Shown here: positions 1-9,110 of the stretch, one piece after another
How the letters are laid out: each line of letters opens with the position of its first letter
How positions within the stretch are numbered: the stretch's first letter is position 1
From: Asaia siamensis
GTDB lineage: Bacteria; Pseudomonadota; Alphaproteobacteria; Acetobacterales; Acetobacteraceae
NCBI RefSeq assembly: GCF_014635085.1
Contig: NZ_BMCH01000001.1
Location: 341,151-405,150, forward strand
DNA length: 64,000 nt
Direction of reading: 5' to 3'
The notes under the pieces: generated by a model
What the model saw: only the letters and a program-made list of their open reading frames with translations
Databases searched by the model: none
Told to the model about the DNA's origin: nothing
Program-made: the position numbers and the translations under genes

Positions 1-327
1 GCCTATGGTGTCTGGGCAGCGGTGGGATGGGTTGTCCTGCCTCGTATATGGCTGACAGGAAGATGGCCAAGGCGTCCTTCAAGTACACGCTCTCGGAAAG
101 AGAGTGTCTCTTGCGGCGGTGCCGATGGCAGAGGGAGGGGATGCCCTCTGTCGCTGACAGCCAGTCGCTGGGGTGCGACGGCACGAAATGTCGCGATCGC
201 TCCCGCTCGCGTTTACCTGCCCAGCCTTGAAGGCAAGCTGCTTGCCGGTGCGGGCTTGCTGAGCAGCTTCTGGATCGCGCAAACAGCAGAAAACAGGGTC
301 TGACAAACAGACTCGCAGGCAAGGTGT
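1..327 (+). promoter_or_regulatory. structured non-coding leader upstream of metF
   Basis: No convincing gene is visible here. Short open frames exist on both strands but none has a recognisable protein. The stretch folds locally. A bulged stem lies at about 87-107 (ctctc pairing with gagag). A perfect 7-bp stem of cagaggg and ccctctg lies at about 129-150. A 6-bp stem of ggcaag and cttgcc with a 3-nt loop lies at about 231-245. It directly precedes metF, so a cis-regulatory RNA is possible. I do not recognise the consensus of the SAM-I, SAM-II or cobalamin riboswitch, so no class is assigned. Confidence 0.35.
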
Positions 328-1269
328 ATGATGGCTGAAATAGACGCCGTAATTCCCGGAATGATCAGCGAGCCGATATCGGATTGGGCAGCGCGGAGTA
401 CCGGAAGTCCTCCCGGGGTTTCTTTTGAGTTTTTTCCGCCCAAGACCGGTCAGGCTACTGAAAATCTCATCGACGTCGCTATGAGGCTTGCCCGCTACAC
501 GCCGGAATTCATGTCCATGACCTATGGCGCTGGCGGCGCGGCTCAGGAGCGCACCCGTGTTGTTGCGTCAGCGCTGCAGGCGCGGGTTGCCACGCCCATT
601 GCCGCGCATCTGACCTGTGTCGGGGCAGCGCGCCGCGAGGTTGACGCGGTTGCCGAGGCGCTCTGGCAGGACGGCATACGTTCCATCGTGGCGCTGCGTG
701 GCGACGTACCTGATGGAGGTGCCTATATCCCTCACGACGAGGGGTATCGAGATGCAGCAGAACTGGTGGCGGGGTTGCAGCAGGCGCATGATTTCGAGAT
801 TTCGGTTGCGGCCTATCCGGAGCCTCATCCCGACAGCCGGGGCGAAAAAGAGGATCTCGCTTATCTGCGTCGGAAATGGGAAGCTGGCGCGACACGTGCC
901 CTGACGCAGTTCTTCTTCGAGCCGGAGCCCTTTCTGCGTCTGCGCGACCGTGTTGCTGCAGCGGGTATCGGTATTGACCTCGTGCCCGGTATTTTGCCTG
1001 TTGGGACTATGGCCCAGACGCGCAAATTTGCCACGCAATGCGGCACGACCCTGCCGCCCTGGCTTGAGAGCCGCTTTGTCGGGCTCGATAAAGACCCCGT
1101 GACGACAGGGATGGTCAGCACGGCGCTTGCCGCTTCACTGTGTTTCGAACTTCAACGCGAAGGGGTGGCCGATTTTCATTTCTATACCCTCAACCGTGCC
1201 GAACCGAGCATCGCGCTCTGCGCGCTTCTGGGGCGGGTTCCGGTTGCAGTGGAAGAGGCGCATGCCTGA
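328..1269 (+). CDS. metF: methylenetetrahydrofolate reductase
   Basis: 313 residues, the usual MetF length. It reduces 5,10-methylenetetrahydrofolate to 5-methyltetrahydrofolate with FAD and a reduced nicotinamide cofactor, feeding methionine synthesis in the cytoplasm. The N-terminal VSFEFFPPKT segment carries the conserved catalytic Glu of the TIM barrel. It is followed by MSMTYGAGG, HLTCVG, ALRGDVP and the C-terminal half of the barrel with TQFFFE and VPGILPV. Two ATG codons lie in tandem at 328 and 331, preceded by AAGG. The gene follows a structured leader, which may regulate it. It is followed on the same strand by a small lipoprotein gene. Confidence 0.95.
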   Translation: MMAEIDAVIPGMISEPISDWAARSTGSPPGVSFEFFPPKTGQATENLIDVAMRLARYTPEFMSMTYGAGGAAQERTRVVASALQARVATPIAAHLTCVGAARREVDAVAEALWQDGIRSIVALRGDVPDGGAYIPHDEGYRDAAELVAGLQQAHDFEISVAAYPEPHPDSRGEKEDLAYLRRKWEAGATRALTQFFFEPEPFLRLRDRVAAAGIGIDLVPGILPVGTMAQTRKFATQCGTTLPPWLESRFVGLDKDPVTTGMVSTALAASLCFELQREGVADFHFYTLNRAEPSIALCALLGRVPVAVEEAHA

Positions 1270-1329
1270 AATGTCATCGACGCGTGGCAGAGTGCTCATT
1301 ATGCAAATTCAAGGCAGGAGATCGTGATC

Positions 1330-1602
1330 ATGACCCCCATTTCAACGCGCGCTACCAGTGTCGGGGCCTTGCTGATGGTTTGTCTTGCCCTTGCCGGGTG
1401 TGGGGGAAAGCCTCCCAGACAGGAGCGAACGGGTATGGCCAATCCGGCATCGGTCTATTGCAAGGAGCAGGGTGGCAAGCTTGAGATCAGACATGAGAAA
1501 GAGGGAGAGGTCGGTTATTGTCACCTCCCTTATGGGCGTATTGTCGAAGAATGGGTGTTGTGGCGGGCCGGTCATCACGCGGCGCATGCGCCTGTGCCAT
1601 GA
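1330..1602 (+). CDS. DUF333-type small lipoprotein
   Basis: About 90 residues. The N-terminus is a lipoprotein signal peptide ending in the lipobox LAGC near residue 24, so the mature protein should be lipid-anchored. The remainder contains NPASVYC, GGKLE, GYC-LP-G and EEWVLW, the pattern of the DUF333 family (sometimes annotated as putative hemolysin, without firm function). The ATG at 1330 is chosen over the GTG at 1324 because AGGAG ends 9 nt before it, while the GTG would be only 3 nt away. It lies about 60 nt after metF; any functional link is unknown. Confidence 0.75.
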   Translation: MTPISTRATSVGALLMVCLALAGCGGKPPRQERTGMANPASVYCKEQGGKLEIRHEKEGEVGYCHLPYGRIVEEWVLWRAGHHAAHAPVP

Positions 1603-1613
1603 AGTCTGCCGCT

Positions 1614-1637
1614 CCAGACCGTCATATGGCGGTCTGG
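1614..1637 (+). terminator. hairpin after the DUF333 lipoprotein gene
   Basis: A perfect 8-bp stem (ccagaccg pairing with cggtctgg) around an 8-nt loop, 11 nt after the lipoprotein stop codon. No T-run follows, so it may be a 3' stabilising hairpin rather than an intrinsic terminator. Confidence 0.4.
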
Positions 1638-1847
1638 CGGGTGAAGTGCCGAGGATGTGAAGAGCGGCGTTGAACAGCAGCGCGCGGCAATCGTTAAAGA
1701 TATGGGGGCAGGCGCTCCCGCGCCGTGAATGTTTTAGCTCCCGGGCTTTCCAAGCTTGGAAGCAGTCAATCGCCTAGGCCCGCTCCGGTGTCTGGGCCAT
1801 GTGACAGAGGCGTTCCGGCAGGTTTTTTTGACGTTATGAGGGAATGA

Positions 1848-2552
1848 ATGCCCGCCCCCAACTTGCCCGGCCATCTGGTTACCACCCCGCAGATTTCTGT
1901 ACGCGGTGTCATTTTCGATATGGATGGACTGCTTCTCGACAGTGAGACACTGGCGATGGAGGCCCTGATCTGTGCCGGGCGCGATCTCGGTTACGATCTG
2001 ACACTCGCTTTCTGCAAGCGCATGATCGGGGTGCCTGAGGATGGTTGTGCCGCTCTGTTGCGTGACACCTTTGGAGAGGCCTTTCCGTCAGAGCGGTTTT
2101 TTGCCTTGCAGGCGGAGCATCTGCGCCGGTTCATCAGTGACGGACGCCTCGCGGTCAAGCCTGGCGTCGTTGCACTGCTCGATCTTCTGGATGCGCGGCA
2201 TATTCCCCGGGCTATCGCCACGTCTTCAGGGCGCGACCGCACTGAAGACCAGTTGCGTCGCGTTGCGCTTATCGATCGGTTTGACGCTATCGTAAGCCGT
2301 GATGATGTCACACGTGGCAAGCCTGCGCCCGACCCCTATCTCGTCGCGGCCTCGCGCATCGGTGTAGCTCCCGAGCTCTGCCTGGCTCTGGAAGATTCGA
2401 CGAATGGCGCTCACGCCGCTCTTGCGGCGGGGATGCGCGTCATTGTGGTGCCCGATATGATTGAGCCAACCGATGAGATAAGGGAAAAAGCCTTGGCAAT
2501 CGTAAGTGATCTCTCTGTCGTGCAGGACTATCTCATGCGCTACGCCCGCTGA
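1848..2552 (+). CDS. HAD-superfamily hydrolase (beta-phosphoglucomutase/phosphatase-like)
   Basis: 234 residues. Motif I is FDMDGLLLDSE (nucleophile Asp24, acid/base Asp26). A helical cap follows, then motif II (ATSSG), the motif III Lys in RGKPAPDPYL and motif IV in LALEDSTNG. This is the layout of HAD subfamily IA phosphatases and beta-phosphoglucomutases acting on small sugar or glycolytic phosphates in the cytoplasm. The substrate cannot be told from sequence. The ATG at 1848 follows GAGGGA. A second HAD protein lies downstream, but the two differ enough not to be a recent duplication. Confidence 0.8.
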   Translation: MPAPNLPGHLVTTPQISVRGVIFDMDGLLLDSETLAMEALICAGRDLGYDLTLAFCKRMIGVPEDGCAALLRDTFGEAFPSERFFALQAEHLRRFISDGRLAVKPGVVALLDLLDARHIPRAIATSSGRDRTEDQLRRVALIDRFDAIVSRDDVTRGKPAPDPYLVAASRIGVAPELCLALEDSTNGAHAALAAGMRVIVVPDMIEPTDEIREKALAIVSDLSVVQDYLMRYAR

Positions 2553-2563
2553 CGCATCGGGCG

Positions 2564-2581
2564 AGATCCCTGATCTTTTTC
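2564..2581 (+). terminator. possible weak intrinsic terminator after the first HAD gene
   Basis: A 5-bp stem (agatc, loop cct, gatct) runs directly into five or six Ts, a few bases past the stop codon. It lies just after a second small stem (gcccg and cgggc, about 2543-2561). The stem is short, so termination efficiency is uncertain. Confidence 0.35.
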
Positions 2582-3203
2582 TGCAGTGCACCAGCGCCGA
2601 TTATCCGGAGCAGTTTCGCGCCGCGGAATGAGCGCTTCAGCTGAGGCCAATCACTGCAATTCGCGGCATCTGCCCAGAGTCGCCCCTCTTATCGTTCCGC
2701 CGATGCAGGGCAAACCTATTAAGGCGGCATGACAAAGTACGACAAAAATTTCACCTGATCGTTGCGAAACTGCAAAGCTGAGCGAGCGCTTTTCTAGCAA
2801 TGTCGGTGTTACGGCGAACACTTGAAGAGCGACCGCGTGGTTGCTTGAACTGGCAGATTTGCGACGAATAAAAATCGACGGTCATCTGTGTATCGATGTA
2901 TAAATACAGTAGATACAAATAAAAAATAGAATTATGCCTAATTTGCGATTTCATAAAAAAGTAACAAATGAAAAGTCAGTATCACAACAAGTGTGGTGCG
3001 TCTGAATGCGCGTGGCAACCGCCTCAAATGACAGGAAAAATTTCTGAAAAATTCATATTTTCGACATTGTTTGACATTTTTTCCTTGAATTATGCTTTCT
3101 GGTGACTATCTTAAGGTCATACACACGATTTCGTGATTGCCCCCAAACCTGAATGCAGGCTGTGTCCGATGACACGCGTGCATGCCTCGAAAAGGACAAT
3201 GCC
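2582..3203. other. AT-rich intergenic region without a credible gene
   Basis: About 620 bases between the two HAD genes. From roughly 2740 to 3115 the sequence is markedly richer in A and T than the rest of the window, with runs such as aaataaaaaa and cataaaaaag. A minus-strand open frame of 67 residues is present, but its product shows no family features and I do not call it. The region holds a candidate promoter for the downstream gene near its right end. Confidence 0.5.
3085..3112 (+). promoter_or_regulatory. candidate sigma-70 promoter for the second HAD gene
   Basis: TTGAAT and TATCTT are separated by 16 bp, about 90 bp before the ATG at 3204. A TTGACA also occurs just upstream (about 3071), but it has no -10 match at a suitable distance. 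Motif match only. Confidence 0.3.
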
Positions 3204-3944
3204 ATGACCGTAGCCCCCGCCCATGCCACCGATATCCCTGCCGCCATTCGCGAAGACGGCTCCCTGAAGCTCGTCATTTTCGACTGTGACGGTGTGCTTG
3301 TTGATGGTGAGCATCTCTCAACCGCCAAGATGGCCGAAGAAGCCCGTCACCATGGCTGGGATCTCTCGAATGAAGAGGCCCACAAGATTTTCACCGGCGG
3401 TGAACTGGTCAAGATCGGTGAACGCATCGGTCGTGAGACCGGCAAGGAAATGCCCGCAGACTGGGACATGATGATGCAGGACCGCATCGTCAAAATGATG
3501 GAGACAGAGGCCGAAACCATCGATGGCGCGCATGAAATGCTGCAGAGCGTTCATGATCTCGGCTTGCCCATCCGCATTGGCTCCAACTCCTCGGGTGCTG
3601 AGATGGAGGCCAAGTTCTCCAGCACGGGTCTCGATGAATTGCTTGAGGAAGAGCGTATCCATTCGGGTCGTGACCTCGATATGCCTAAGCCCCGCCCGGA
3701 TCTCTATCTCCATGCTGCCGAGCTCGAAGGCGTTGGCCCCGAGCATTGCATCGTGCTGGAAGATTCAGACACAGGCGCCGAAGCGGCCCGTCGTGCTGGC
3801 ATGGCCTGCGTACTGCTGCGCGATCTGGACAAGCCTGCCCCGAGCTGGCCGGGCCTGCTGCGTATTGGTCATCTTTCGGAGTTCCCGCAGATCCTCCGTC
3901 AGATCCTTGACGCACAGACCAGCGATCGTCCCATCGCCGCCTGA
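3204..3944 (+). CDS. HAD-superfamily hydrolase (phosphoglycolate phosphatase-like)
   Basis: 246 residues from the chosen start. Motif I is FDCDGVLVDGE (Asp27 and Asp29), followed by a helical cap, the Ser/Asn-rich motif II (IGSNSSG), Lys in DMPKPRPDLYL and the acidic motif IV VLEDSDTGAEAA. This places it in the HAD-IA phosphatase group, close to proteins annotated as HAD family phosphatases acting on small phosphosugars; the substrate is not known. An upstream in-frame ATG at 3153 exists, but AAAGGA lies 7-8 nt before the ATG at 3204, which I prefer. A strong terminator follows. Confidence 0.8.
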   Translation: MTVAPAHATDIPAAIREDGSLKLVIFDCDGVLVDGEHLSTAKMAEEARHHGWDLSNEEAHKIFTGGELVKIGERIGRETGKEMPADWDMMMQDRIVKMMETEAETIDGAHEMLQSVHDLGLPIRIGSNSSGAEMEAKFSSTGLDELLEEERIHSGRDLDMPKPRPDLYLHAAELEGVGPEHCIVLEDSDTGAEAARRAGMACVLLRDLDKPAPSWPGLLRIGHLSEFPQILRQILDAQTSDRPIAA

Positions 3945-3968
3945 GCCCTTACTGGATAGTCTCTGGAA

Positions 3969-3997
3969 AAGCCGCCCGCCTTGGGCGGCTTTTTTTA
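3969..3997 (+). terminator. intrinsic terminator
   Basis: An 8-bp GC-rich stem (agccgccc pairing with gggcggct) with a 5-nt loop runs directly into seven Ts, 25 nt after the stop codon of the second HAD gene. Confidence 0.9.
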
Positions 3998-4071
3998 TGG
4001 GGGCCTTACTCCGTCTGGAAACATCGGTGCCGTTACGAGCGTTCGCGCCATACACAGCAAGGATCTGGCTC

Positions 4072-4284
4072 ATGTCGGCAAAAGACTTCAAAAAAGGTGA
4101 CGATGTCACCTGGAAGACCAGCAATGGCGAAACCGAAGGTCATGTGGTCAAAACAGTGACCAAGCCCATGAAGATCAAGAAGAACGAGATCAAGGCATCG
4201 AAAGATGATCCCAAAATTCTCGTCGAGAGCGACAAGACGGGCGCCAAGGCGGCACACAAGCCGGAGACACTGCACAAGAAATGA
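4072..4284 (+). CDS. DUF2945 / hypervirulence-associated TUDOR-domain small protein
   Basis: 70 residues, basic, with no signal peptide. The sequence KKGDDVTWKTSNGETEGHVV followed by alternating Lys and Thr and the end segment ILVESDKTGAKAAHK matches the short family called DUF2945 or HVA1/TUDOR, common in bacteria and often stress-linked; its molecular role is not established. AAGGA precedes the ATG. Its stop codon overlaps the start of the next gene (ATGA), so the two are probably co-translated. Confidence 0.75.
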   Translation: MSAKDFKKGDDVTWKTSNGETEGHVVKTVTKPMKIKKNEIKASKDDPKILVESDKTGAKAAHKPETLHKK

Positions 4285-4760
4285 AGATCTCTCATCTTTC
4301 CCTCCGTCACGGGCGTAAGCTACTGGCCGCAGGGCTTCTGGCCACATTGTCGTCGGGTGTGGCGCAGGCGCAGGTCGCGTCGGTGCAATGCGACAACCAG
4401 AAATTCCTCTCCGATCAGGCGGGATTTCTGCAAACCGGGCCGACACGCGTTGACCTTCCTGAGCATGTTTGTGGCGAGGTGGTTTCTGTGACGCAGAGAT
4501 CGCGCCGTACGCGAAGCGGGGTGCATGGCTATTTCGTCATGCAGGTGGCGCCAGGCCGTCAGATACGCATCGTGTCTGATCTTGATCGCATGCAGGCGCC
4601 AGACTGGCCTTGGGTCAGGCCGGGTGACCCGGTTGAAGTTGTCGGGCGCTACTATTTCGATTCAGCCCGTAGTCAGGGCATCGACTGGACTCATCATGGA
4701 ACAGGGCGACATTGGGCGAGCCCCGGCTATGTTCAGGTCAATGGAAAGCGATACGAATAA
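4281..4760 (+). CDS. secreted DUF3465-type protein
   Basis: 159 residues. A signal peptide with a cleavage site near AQA (about residue 30) is followed by a compact domain. It contains CGEVVSV, GYFVMQV, I-I-V-S-D-LD, G-PVEVVGRYY and the C-terminal motif IDWTHH-GTGRHW, which I associate with the DUF3465 family (OB-fold-like, periplasmic, function unknown). The start overlaps the preceding gene by 4 nt. A terminator follows at once, so the pair forms a short operon. Confidence 0.7.
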   Translation: MKISHLSLRHGRKLLAAGLLATLSSGVAQAQVASVQCDNQKFLSDQAGFLQTGPTRVDLPEHVCGEVVSVTQRSRRTRSGVHGYFVMQVAPGRQIRIVSDLDRMQAPDWPWVRPGDPVEVVGRYYFDSARSQGIDWTHHGTGRHWASPGYVQVNGKRYE

Positions 4761-4791
4761 AAAAAGCGGTGGGTTTCCCCACCGCTTTTTT
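4761..4791. terminator. bidirectional intrinsic terminator between the DUF3465 gene and clpA
   Basis: A 10-bp stem (aagcggtggg and its complement) with a tttc loop is flanked by A-run and T-run on both sides. It can serve the plus-strand gene ending at 4760 and the minus-strand clpA ending at 4815. Confidence 0.9.
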
Positions 4792-4814
4792 ATTGAGGTC
4801 CGGGTTATCGGGTC

Positions 4815-7151
4815 TCAATTATTGCTGGCTGCTTCCGACCGCTCATCGGAATCCTCTTCGCCTGTCTTGCTCGCTGCGGGCGTGGCCTCGAGGAACTCGA
4901 AATTGAGCGCATTGTCCTTCAAGCCAATACGCACCGCGCCACCATTGACCAGCGCACCGAAGAGCAACTCTTCTGCAAGAGGCTTCTTGATATTGTCCTG
5001 AATGACACGTCCAAGCGGTCTGGCGCCATAGTGACGGTCATAACCACGTTCAGCCAGCCACTCCTTGGCCGCAGAGGTGATTTCAATCGTGACGTGGCGG
5101 TCAGCAAGCTGCGCCTCAAGCTGCAGCACGAACTTCTCCACTACGCGTCCGACGGTCTCGGGGGTGAGATTGGCAAACGGGATGATCGCATCCAGACGAT
5201 TGCGGAACTCGGGGGTGAAGAGCCGCTTGATGGCGTCCTCGTCCTCACCCACGCGATCGGTACGTCCGAACCCAACGGCCTCCTTGCTCAGATCGGCAGC
5301 GCCTGCATTGGTCGTCATGATCAGGATGACATTGCGGAAATCGATTGTCTTGCCGTTGTGATCGGTCAGACGGCCATGATCCATGACCTGCAGCAGGATA
5401 TTATAGAGTTCGGGATGCGCCTTTTCGATCTCGTCGAGCAGCAGCACGGCATGAGGGTGCTGGTCGATGGCATCTGTCAGCAGACCACCCTGATCGAAGC
5501 CTACATAGCCTGGTGGCGCGCCGATCAGGCGGGAAATGGAGTGGCGCTCCATATATTCCGACATATCGAAACGGATCAGTTCGATGCCAAGTGACGACGC
5601 GAGCTGCTTGGCAACCTCCGTCTTGCCGACACCGGTCGGGCCGGAGAACAGGTAATTGCCGATCGGCTTCTCGGGATCACGCAGACCGGCGCGCGCCAGC
5701 TTGATGGCCGAGGTGAGGACCTCGATGGCGCGATCCTGACCGAACACCATGTTCTTGAGGTCGCGCGAGAGCAGGCGCAGCGTCTCGCGGTCATCGGTCG
5801 AGACCGATTTGGGCGGGATGCGCGCAATCTTGGCCACGATTTCTTCGATGTCCTTGAGCGTGACTGTCTTGCGACGCTTGCTCTCGGGCAGAAGCATACG
5901 TGAAGCGCCAGCCTCATCGATGATATCGATCGCCTTGTCCGGCAGCTTGCGGTCATGCATGTATTTTGCCGAAAGCTCGACCGCCGCCTTGAGGGCATCA
6001 TCGGTGTAACGCACCTTGTGATGGCGCTCGTAATTGCCCTTCAGCCCGCGCAGGATCTTGATGGTGTCGCTGATCGAGGGCTCCGGCACATCGATTTTCT
6101 GGAAGCGACGCACAAGGGCGCGATCCTTCTCGAAATGCTGGCGATATTCCTTGTAGGTGGTCGACCCGATGCAACGCAGCGTGCCAGCGGCGAGGGCAGG
6201 CTTGAGCAGGTTCGAGGCGTCCATTGCCCCGCCCGATGTCGCGCCCGCGCCGATAACCGTGTGGATCTCGTCGATGAAGAGAATGCCGCCCGGTGTCTGG
6301 TCCAGTTCGGTGACCACTGCCTTGAGGCGTTCTTCGAAATCGCCACGATAGCGCGTGCCAGCCAGCAGCGCGCCCATGTCGAGTGAGAAGATCGTCGCAT
6401 CCAGCAGGACTTCAGGCACGTCACCTTCGACAATGCGCTTGGCCAGGCCTTCGGCAATGGCCGTCTTGCCGACACCCGGATCACCTACATAAAGCGGGTT
6501 GTTCTTGGTGCGGCGGCACAGGATCTGAATGGTACGTTCGACCTCATTGTCGCGCCCGATCAGCGGATCGATCTTGCCGTCTTCAGCGCGCTTGTTGAGG
6601 TCGACGCAATAGGCGGCCAGCGCTTCCTGCGGCTTGGCGGCTTTGCCCTGTTTTTCTTCCCGCTCGCCCTCTTCCTTGTCACGCGACCCGGTGGGGGTGC
6701 GACGGCTCGACTTATCGGGGGCCTTGGCAATGCCATGCGAGATGAAATTGACAGCATCGAGACGCGTCATGTCCTGCAGCTGCAGGAAATACACGGCATG
6801 GCTCTCGCGCTCGGCAAAAAGGGCCACCAGCACATTGGCGCCGGTTACCTCATCACGACCGGTCGATTGCACATGAATGGCCGCGCGCTGGATCACACGC
6901 TGGAAAGCGGCAGTGGGTTTGGGCTCGGTCGGGCGCTCGGAGGCAAGGCCCGCAAGGTCCTTGTCGAGGAATTCCGTGAGGTCGGTGCGCAGCTTTTCGA
7001 GGTCGATACCGCAGGCCTTGAAGACAGTTACCGAGTCGGTGTCTTCGGTCAGGGCCAGAAGAAGATGTTCGAGGGTCGCATATTCATGTCGCCGTTCTCC
7101 GGCGAGGGTGAGGGCGCGATGGAGCGTCTGTTCGAGCATACGAGACAACAT
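4815..7151 (-). CDS. clpA: ATP-dependent Clp protease ATP-binding subunit ClpA
   Basis: 778 residues. An N-terminal Clp repeat domain (about 1-145) that binds ClpS and substrates is followed by a charged linker. AAA D1 has Walker A GDPGVGKT at 223-230 and Walker B LFIDE at about 291. AAA D2 has Walker A GPTGVGKT at 504-511 and Walker B LLLDE at about 570. There is no long middle coiled coil, which separates it from ClpB and ClpC. A VGF tripeptide replaces the IGL loop that docks on ClpP. It unfolds substrates for ClpP, whose gene is not in the window. clpS lies 120 bp upstream on the same strand. Confidence 0.95.
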   Translation of the reverse strand: MLSRMLEQTLHRALTLAGERRHEYATLEHLLLALTEDTDSVTVFKACGIDLEKLRTDLTEFLDKDLAGLASERPTEPKPTAAFQRVIQRAAIHVQSTGRDEVTGANVLVALFAERESHAVYFLQLQDMTRLDAVNFISHGIAKAPDKSSRRTPTGSRDKEEGEREEKQGKAAKPQEALAAYCVDLNKRAEDGKIDPLIGRDNEVERTIQILCRRTKNNPLYVGDPGVGKTAIAEGLAKRIVEGDVPEVLLDATIFSLDMGALLAGTRYRGDFEERLKAVVTELDQTPGGILFIDEIHTVIGAGATSGGAMDASNLLKPALAAGTLRCIGSTTYKEYRQHFEKDRALVRRFQKIDVPEPSISDTIKILRGLKGNYERHHKVRYTDDALKAAVELSAKYMHDRKLPDKAIDIIDEAGASRMLLPESKRRKTVTLKDIEEIVAKIARIPPKSVSTDDRETLRLLSRDLKNMVFGQDRAIEVLTSAIKLARAGLRDPEKPIGNYLFSGPTGVGKTEVAKQLASSLGIELIRFDMSEYMERHSISRLIGAPPGYVGFDQGGLLTDAIDQHPHAVLLLDEIEKAHPELYNILLQVMDHGRLTDHNGKTIDFRNVILIMTTNAGAADLSKEAVGFGRTDRVGEDEDAIKRLFTPEFRNRLDAIIPFANLTPETVGRVVEKFVLQLEAQLADRHVTIEITSAAKEWLAERGYDRHYGARPLGRVIQDNIKKPLAEELLFGALVNGGAVRIGLKDNALNFEFLEATPAASKTGEEDSDERSEAASNN

Positions 7152-7271
7152 GGGGGCGCTCCTTTGGGTCAGGCGTGACGGGCCAACAGGACTGGATGTA
7201 GGCTTATCTTGGTTTAGAAAAAGAATACTCTCTATGTGGTTTCAGGGACTGATGGCCGACAAGGGGCGCGA

Positions 7272-7700
7272 TCAGGCCTTTTCGATCATACATTGCAGCG
7301 GGTGCTGGTTCTGCCGGGCGAGATCCATCACCTGTGTCACCTTGCTCTCGGCCACTTCGAAGGTGAAGACACCGCAGATGCCGACGCCCTTCTTGTGAAC
7401 ATTGAGCATGATATTCGTCGCTTCTTCGCGCGATTTGGAAAAAAAGCGTTCCAGAACGTGCACAACGAATTCCATCGGTGTGTAATCGTCATTCAGCATC
7501 AAAACCTTGTACATCGCCGGACGGCGTGTCTCGGGTCGTGCCTGGATGACGACGCTGATATGCGATTCGTCGTTGCCGCCATCCTTGCTGGGCGGCTCAT
7601 CCGGGGTGGAGGCGCGGACAAGCGCAGGCGCGCCGGAAGTAAAGCCGGGCGAGATAAAGGTCTCGGTGGTCGTGGCGCGGTAGTGCATGGTCAGGAGCAT
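7272..7700 (-). CDS. clpS: ATP-dependent Clp protease adaptor ClpS
   Basis: About 142 residues. The core has [33 protein letters not shown] and [12 protein letters not shown], the ClpS signature, including the Asn-Asp and Met residues that form the N-degron pocket. It delivers N-end-rule substrates to ClpA, encoded next on this strand. The N-terminal tail of about 55 residues is longer than in E. coli ClpS. The start is uncertain: ATG codons at 7700 and 7688 both lack a good Shine-Dalgarno, and the conserved part begins around residue 60. Confidence 0.93.
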   Translation of the reverse strand: MLLTMHYRATTTETFISPGFTSGAPALVRASTPDEPPSKDGGNDESHISVVIQARPETRRPAMYKVLMLNDDYTPMEFVVHVLERFFSKSREEATNIMLNVHKKGVGICGVFTFEVAESKVTQVMDLARQNQHPLQCMIEKA

Positions 7701-7866
7701 ATGGGATGAAAACGTCGATCGCAAAGATCTAACGCGGAACAAACCGCCAGATTTCCGCTGAAGGCGCCGTTTACCTTATTTTTCCCGCAATTGGCGCAGA
7801 TGATCGTGGACGACAGGAAAGGCGTCTGTCTATGATGGGAAAACCGCCAGTGAACCGGGGGCACAA

Positions 7867-8997
7867 GTGACCTACTGCATGCAATCCGCAAAGAAGAAAC
7901 GCCTCCAGAAGGCTGAGAATGCGGGTAAGACGCGCAAATGGGTTGTGTTCACGCGCACGGCGCTGGGCATGTGCCTGAGCGCTGGTGTGGTTGCCGTGCC
8001 GAAAGTGGCGCACGCCCAGTATGCCGGTCACATCAGTTCCTATGTCGTCGACGTCAATAGCGGTGCCGTGCTGTCGCAGGTCGATCCCGATCTCCAGCGC
8101 TATCCGGCGTCGCTGACCAAGCTCATGACGCTCTATATGGCGTTTCGTGCCCTGAAGGCTGGCGAAATCACGCCTGACACCACGGTGCCCGTCTCGATCC
8201 ATGCCTCGACCCAGGCACCGTCGAAGCTCGGTCTTGTGCCTGGTACGCGTTTTGTGGTGCAGCAGGCGATTCTCGGGCTCGTCACGAAATCGGCCAACGA
8301 TGCTGCCTGCGCTCTGGGCGAACTGCTTGGTGGCGGCGATGAAGTGCGTTTTGCCAATATGATGACGCAGCAGGCGCGCGCGCTCGGCATGTCCAACACG
8401 ACGTTCCGTAATGCGTCAGGCCTGCCTGACCCCGATCAGGTGACGACGGCCCGCGACCTGTCGATGCTCGCACAGCATCTCGTTCAGGATTTTCCCGAAT
8501 ATTACCATTACTTCTCGACGCCGATGTTCGCTTTTCACGGGCGCATGATCCCCAACCATAATCCCATGCTCAAGACCTATGCAGGGGCAGATGGCATGAA
8601 GACGGGATATACGGATCTGGCAGGTCATAACCTCATCACCTCGGCCCAGCGCAGCAATGTCCGTCTGGTAGGCGTGGTGCTGGGTGCGCGCTCCAATCCG
8701 CAGCGCAACGCCATGATGGCCAATATTCTCGATCAGGGTTTCGCATCTGAAGGCGTGGCACCCATGGCGCCGTTGCATCAGCCCACAGTGCTGGCGCGCA
8801 ATGTGCGTCGCCGTGGTCATGCCTCGGGTGGGTCGAGCGCCGTCTTCGAGGTGGCCGAGGCGCCGACGGGTCCGCGCCGCTACCAGCCGGTTGCGCATGG
8901 TGCCAGGCATCACACTGTCGCCAGCGCCAATGTGCGCATGGCGACCTCACGCCATGTCGTTGCGACGAAGAAAAAATCCCGTCACCAGAAGGGCTGA
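7867..8997 (+). CDS. D-alanyl-D-alanine carboxypeptidase (PBP5/6, S11 family)
   Basis: 376 residues from GTG at 7867 (an ATG at 7879 is also possible). A signal peptide ends near AHAQ (residue 51). The three penicillin-binding motifs are visible: SLTK with Ser82 as nucleophile, SAN at 142-144 and KTG at 245-247. It should trim the terminal D-Ala from periplasmic peptidoglycan pentapeptides. Unlike E. coli PBP5, the C-terminus (about 300-376) is not an amphipathic anchor. It is a low-complexity tail rich in His, Arg and Lys ending KKKSRHQKG, so membrane attachment would have to differ. It faces clpS across a 166-bp divergent gap. Confidence 0.9.
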   Translation: MTYCMQSAKKKRLQKAENAGKTRKWVVFTRTALGMCLSAGVVAVPKVAHAQYAGHISSYVVDVNSGAVLSQVDPDLQRYPASLTKLMTLYMAFRALKAGEITPDTTVPVSIHASTQAPSKLGLVPGTRFVVQQAILGLVTKSANDAACALGELLGGGDEVRFANMMTQQARALGMSNTTFRNASGLPDPDQVTTARDLSMLAQHLVQDFPEYYHYFSTPMFAFHGRMIPNHNPMLKTYAGADGMKTGYTDLAGHNLITSAQRSNVRLVGVVLGARSNPQRNAMMANILDQGFASEGVAPMAPLHQPTVLARNVRRRGHASGGSSAVFEVAEAPTGPRRYQPVAHGARHHTVASANVRMATSRHVVATKKKSRHQKG

Positions 8998-9003
8998 ACC
9001 CGG

Positions 9004-9025
9004 ACGCCGCGAAAAAACGCGGCGT
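9004..9025 (+). terminator. hairpin after the carboxypeptidase gene
   Basis: A perfect 8-bp stem of acgccgcg and cgcggcgt around six As, 7 nt past the stop codon. No T-run follows, so it is only a candidate terminator or 3' stabiliser. Confidence 0.4.
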
Positions 9026-9110
9026 TGATCTTGCCCCTGACGCCTCGGGCGCGCATTTTCTCTGAATTCTTTGCAAGATGACAGAATTCAGCAGGAGGTG
9101 AAATCAGCGC

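Noticed and set aside
22-303. Overlapping short open frames (up to 93 residues) before metF on both strands
   Set aside because: Arg/Ser-rich composition of out-of-frame GC-rich DNA, no Shine-Dalgarno match and no family features; the region looks like an RNA leader.
2751-2954. 67-residue minus-strand open frame in the AT-rich gap
   Set aside because: No Shine-Dalgarno, no recognisable motif; open because the region is AT-rich.
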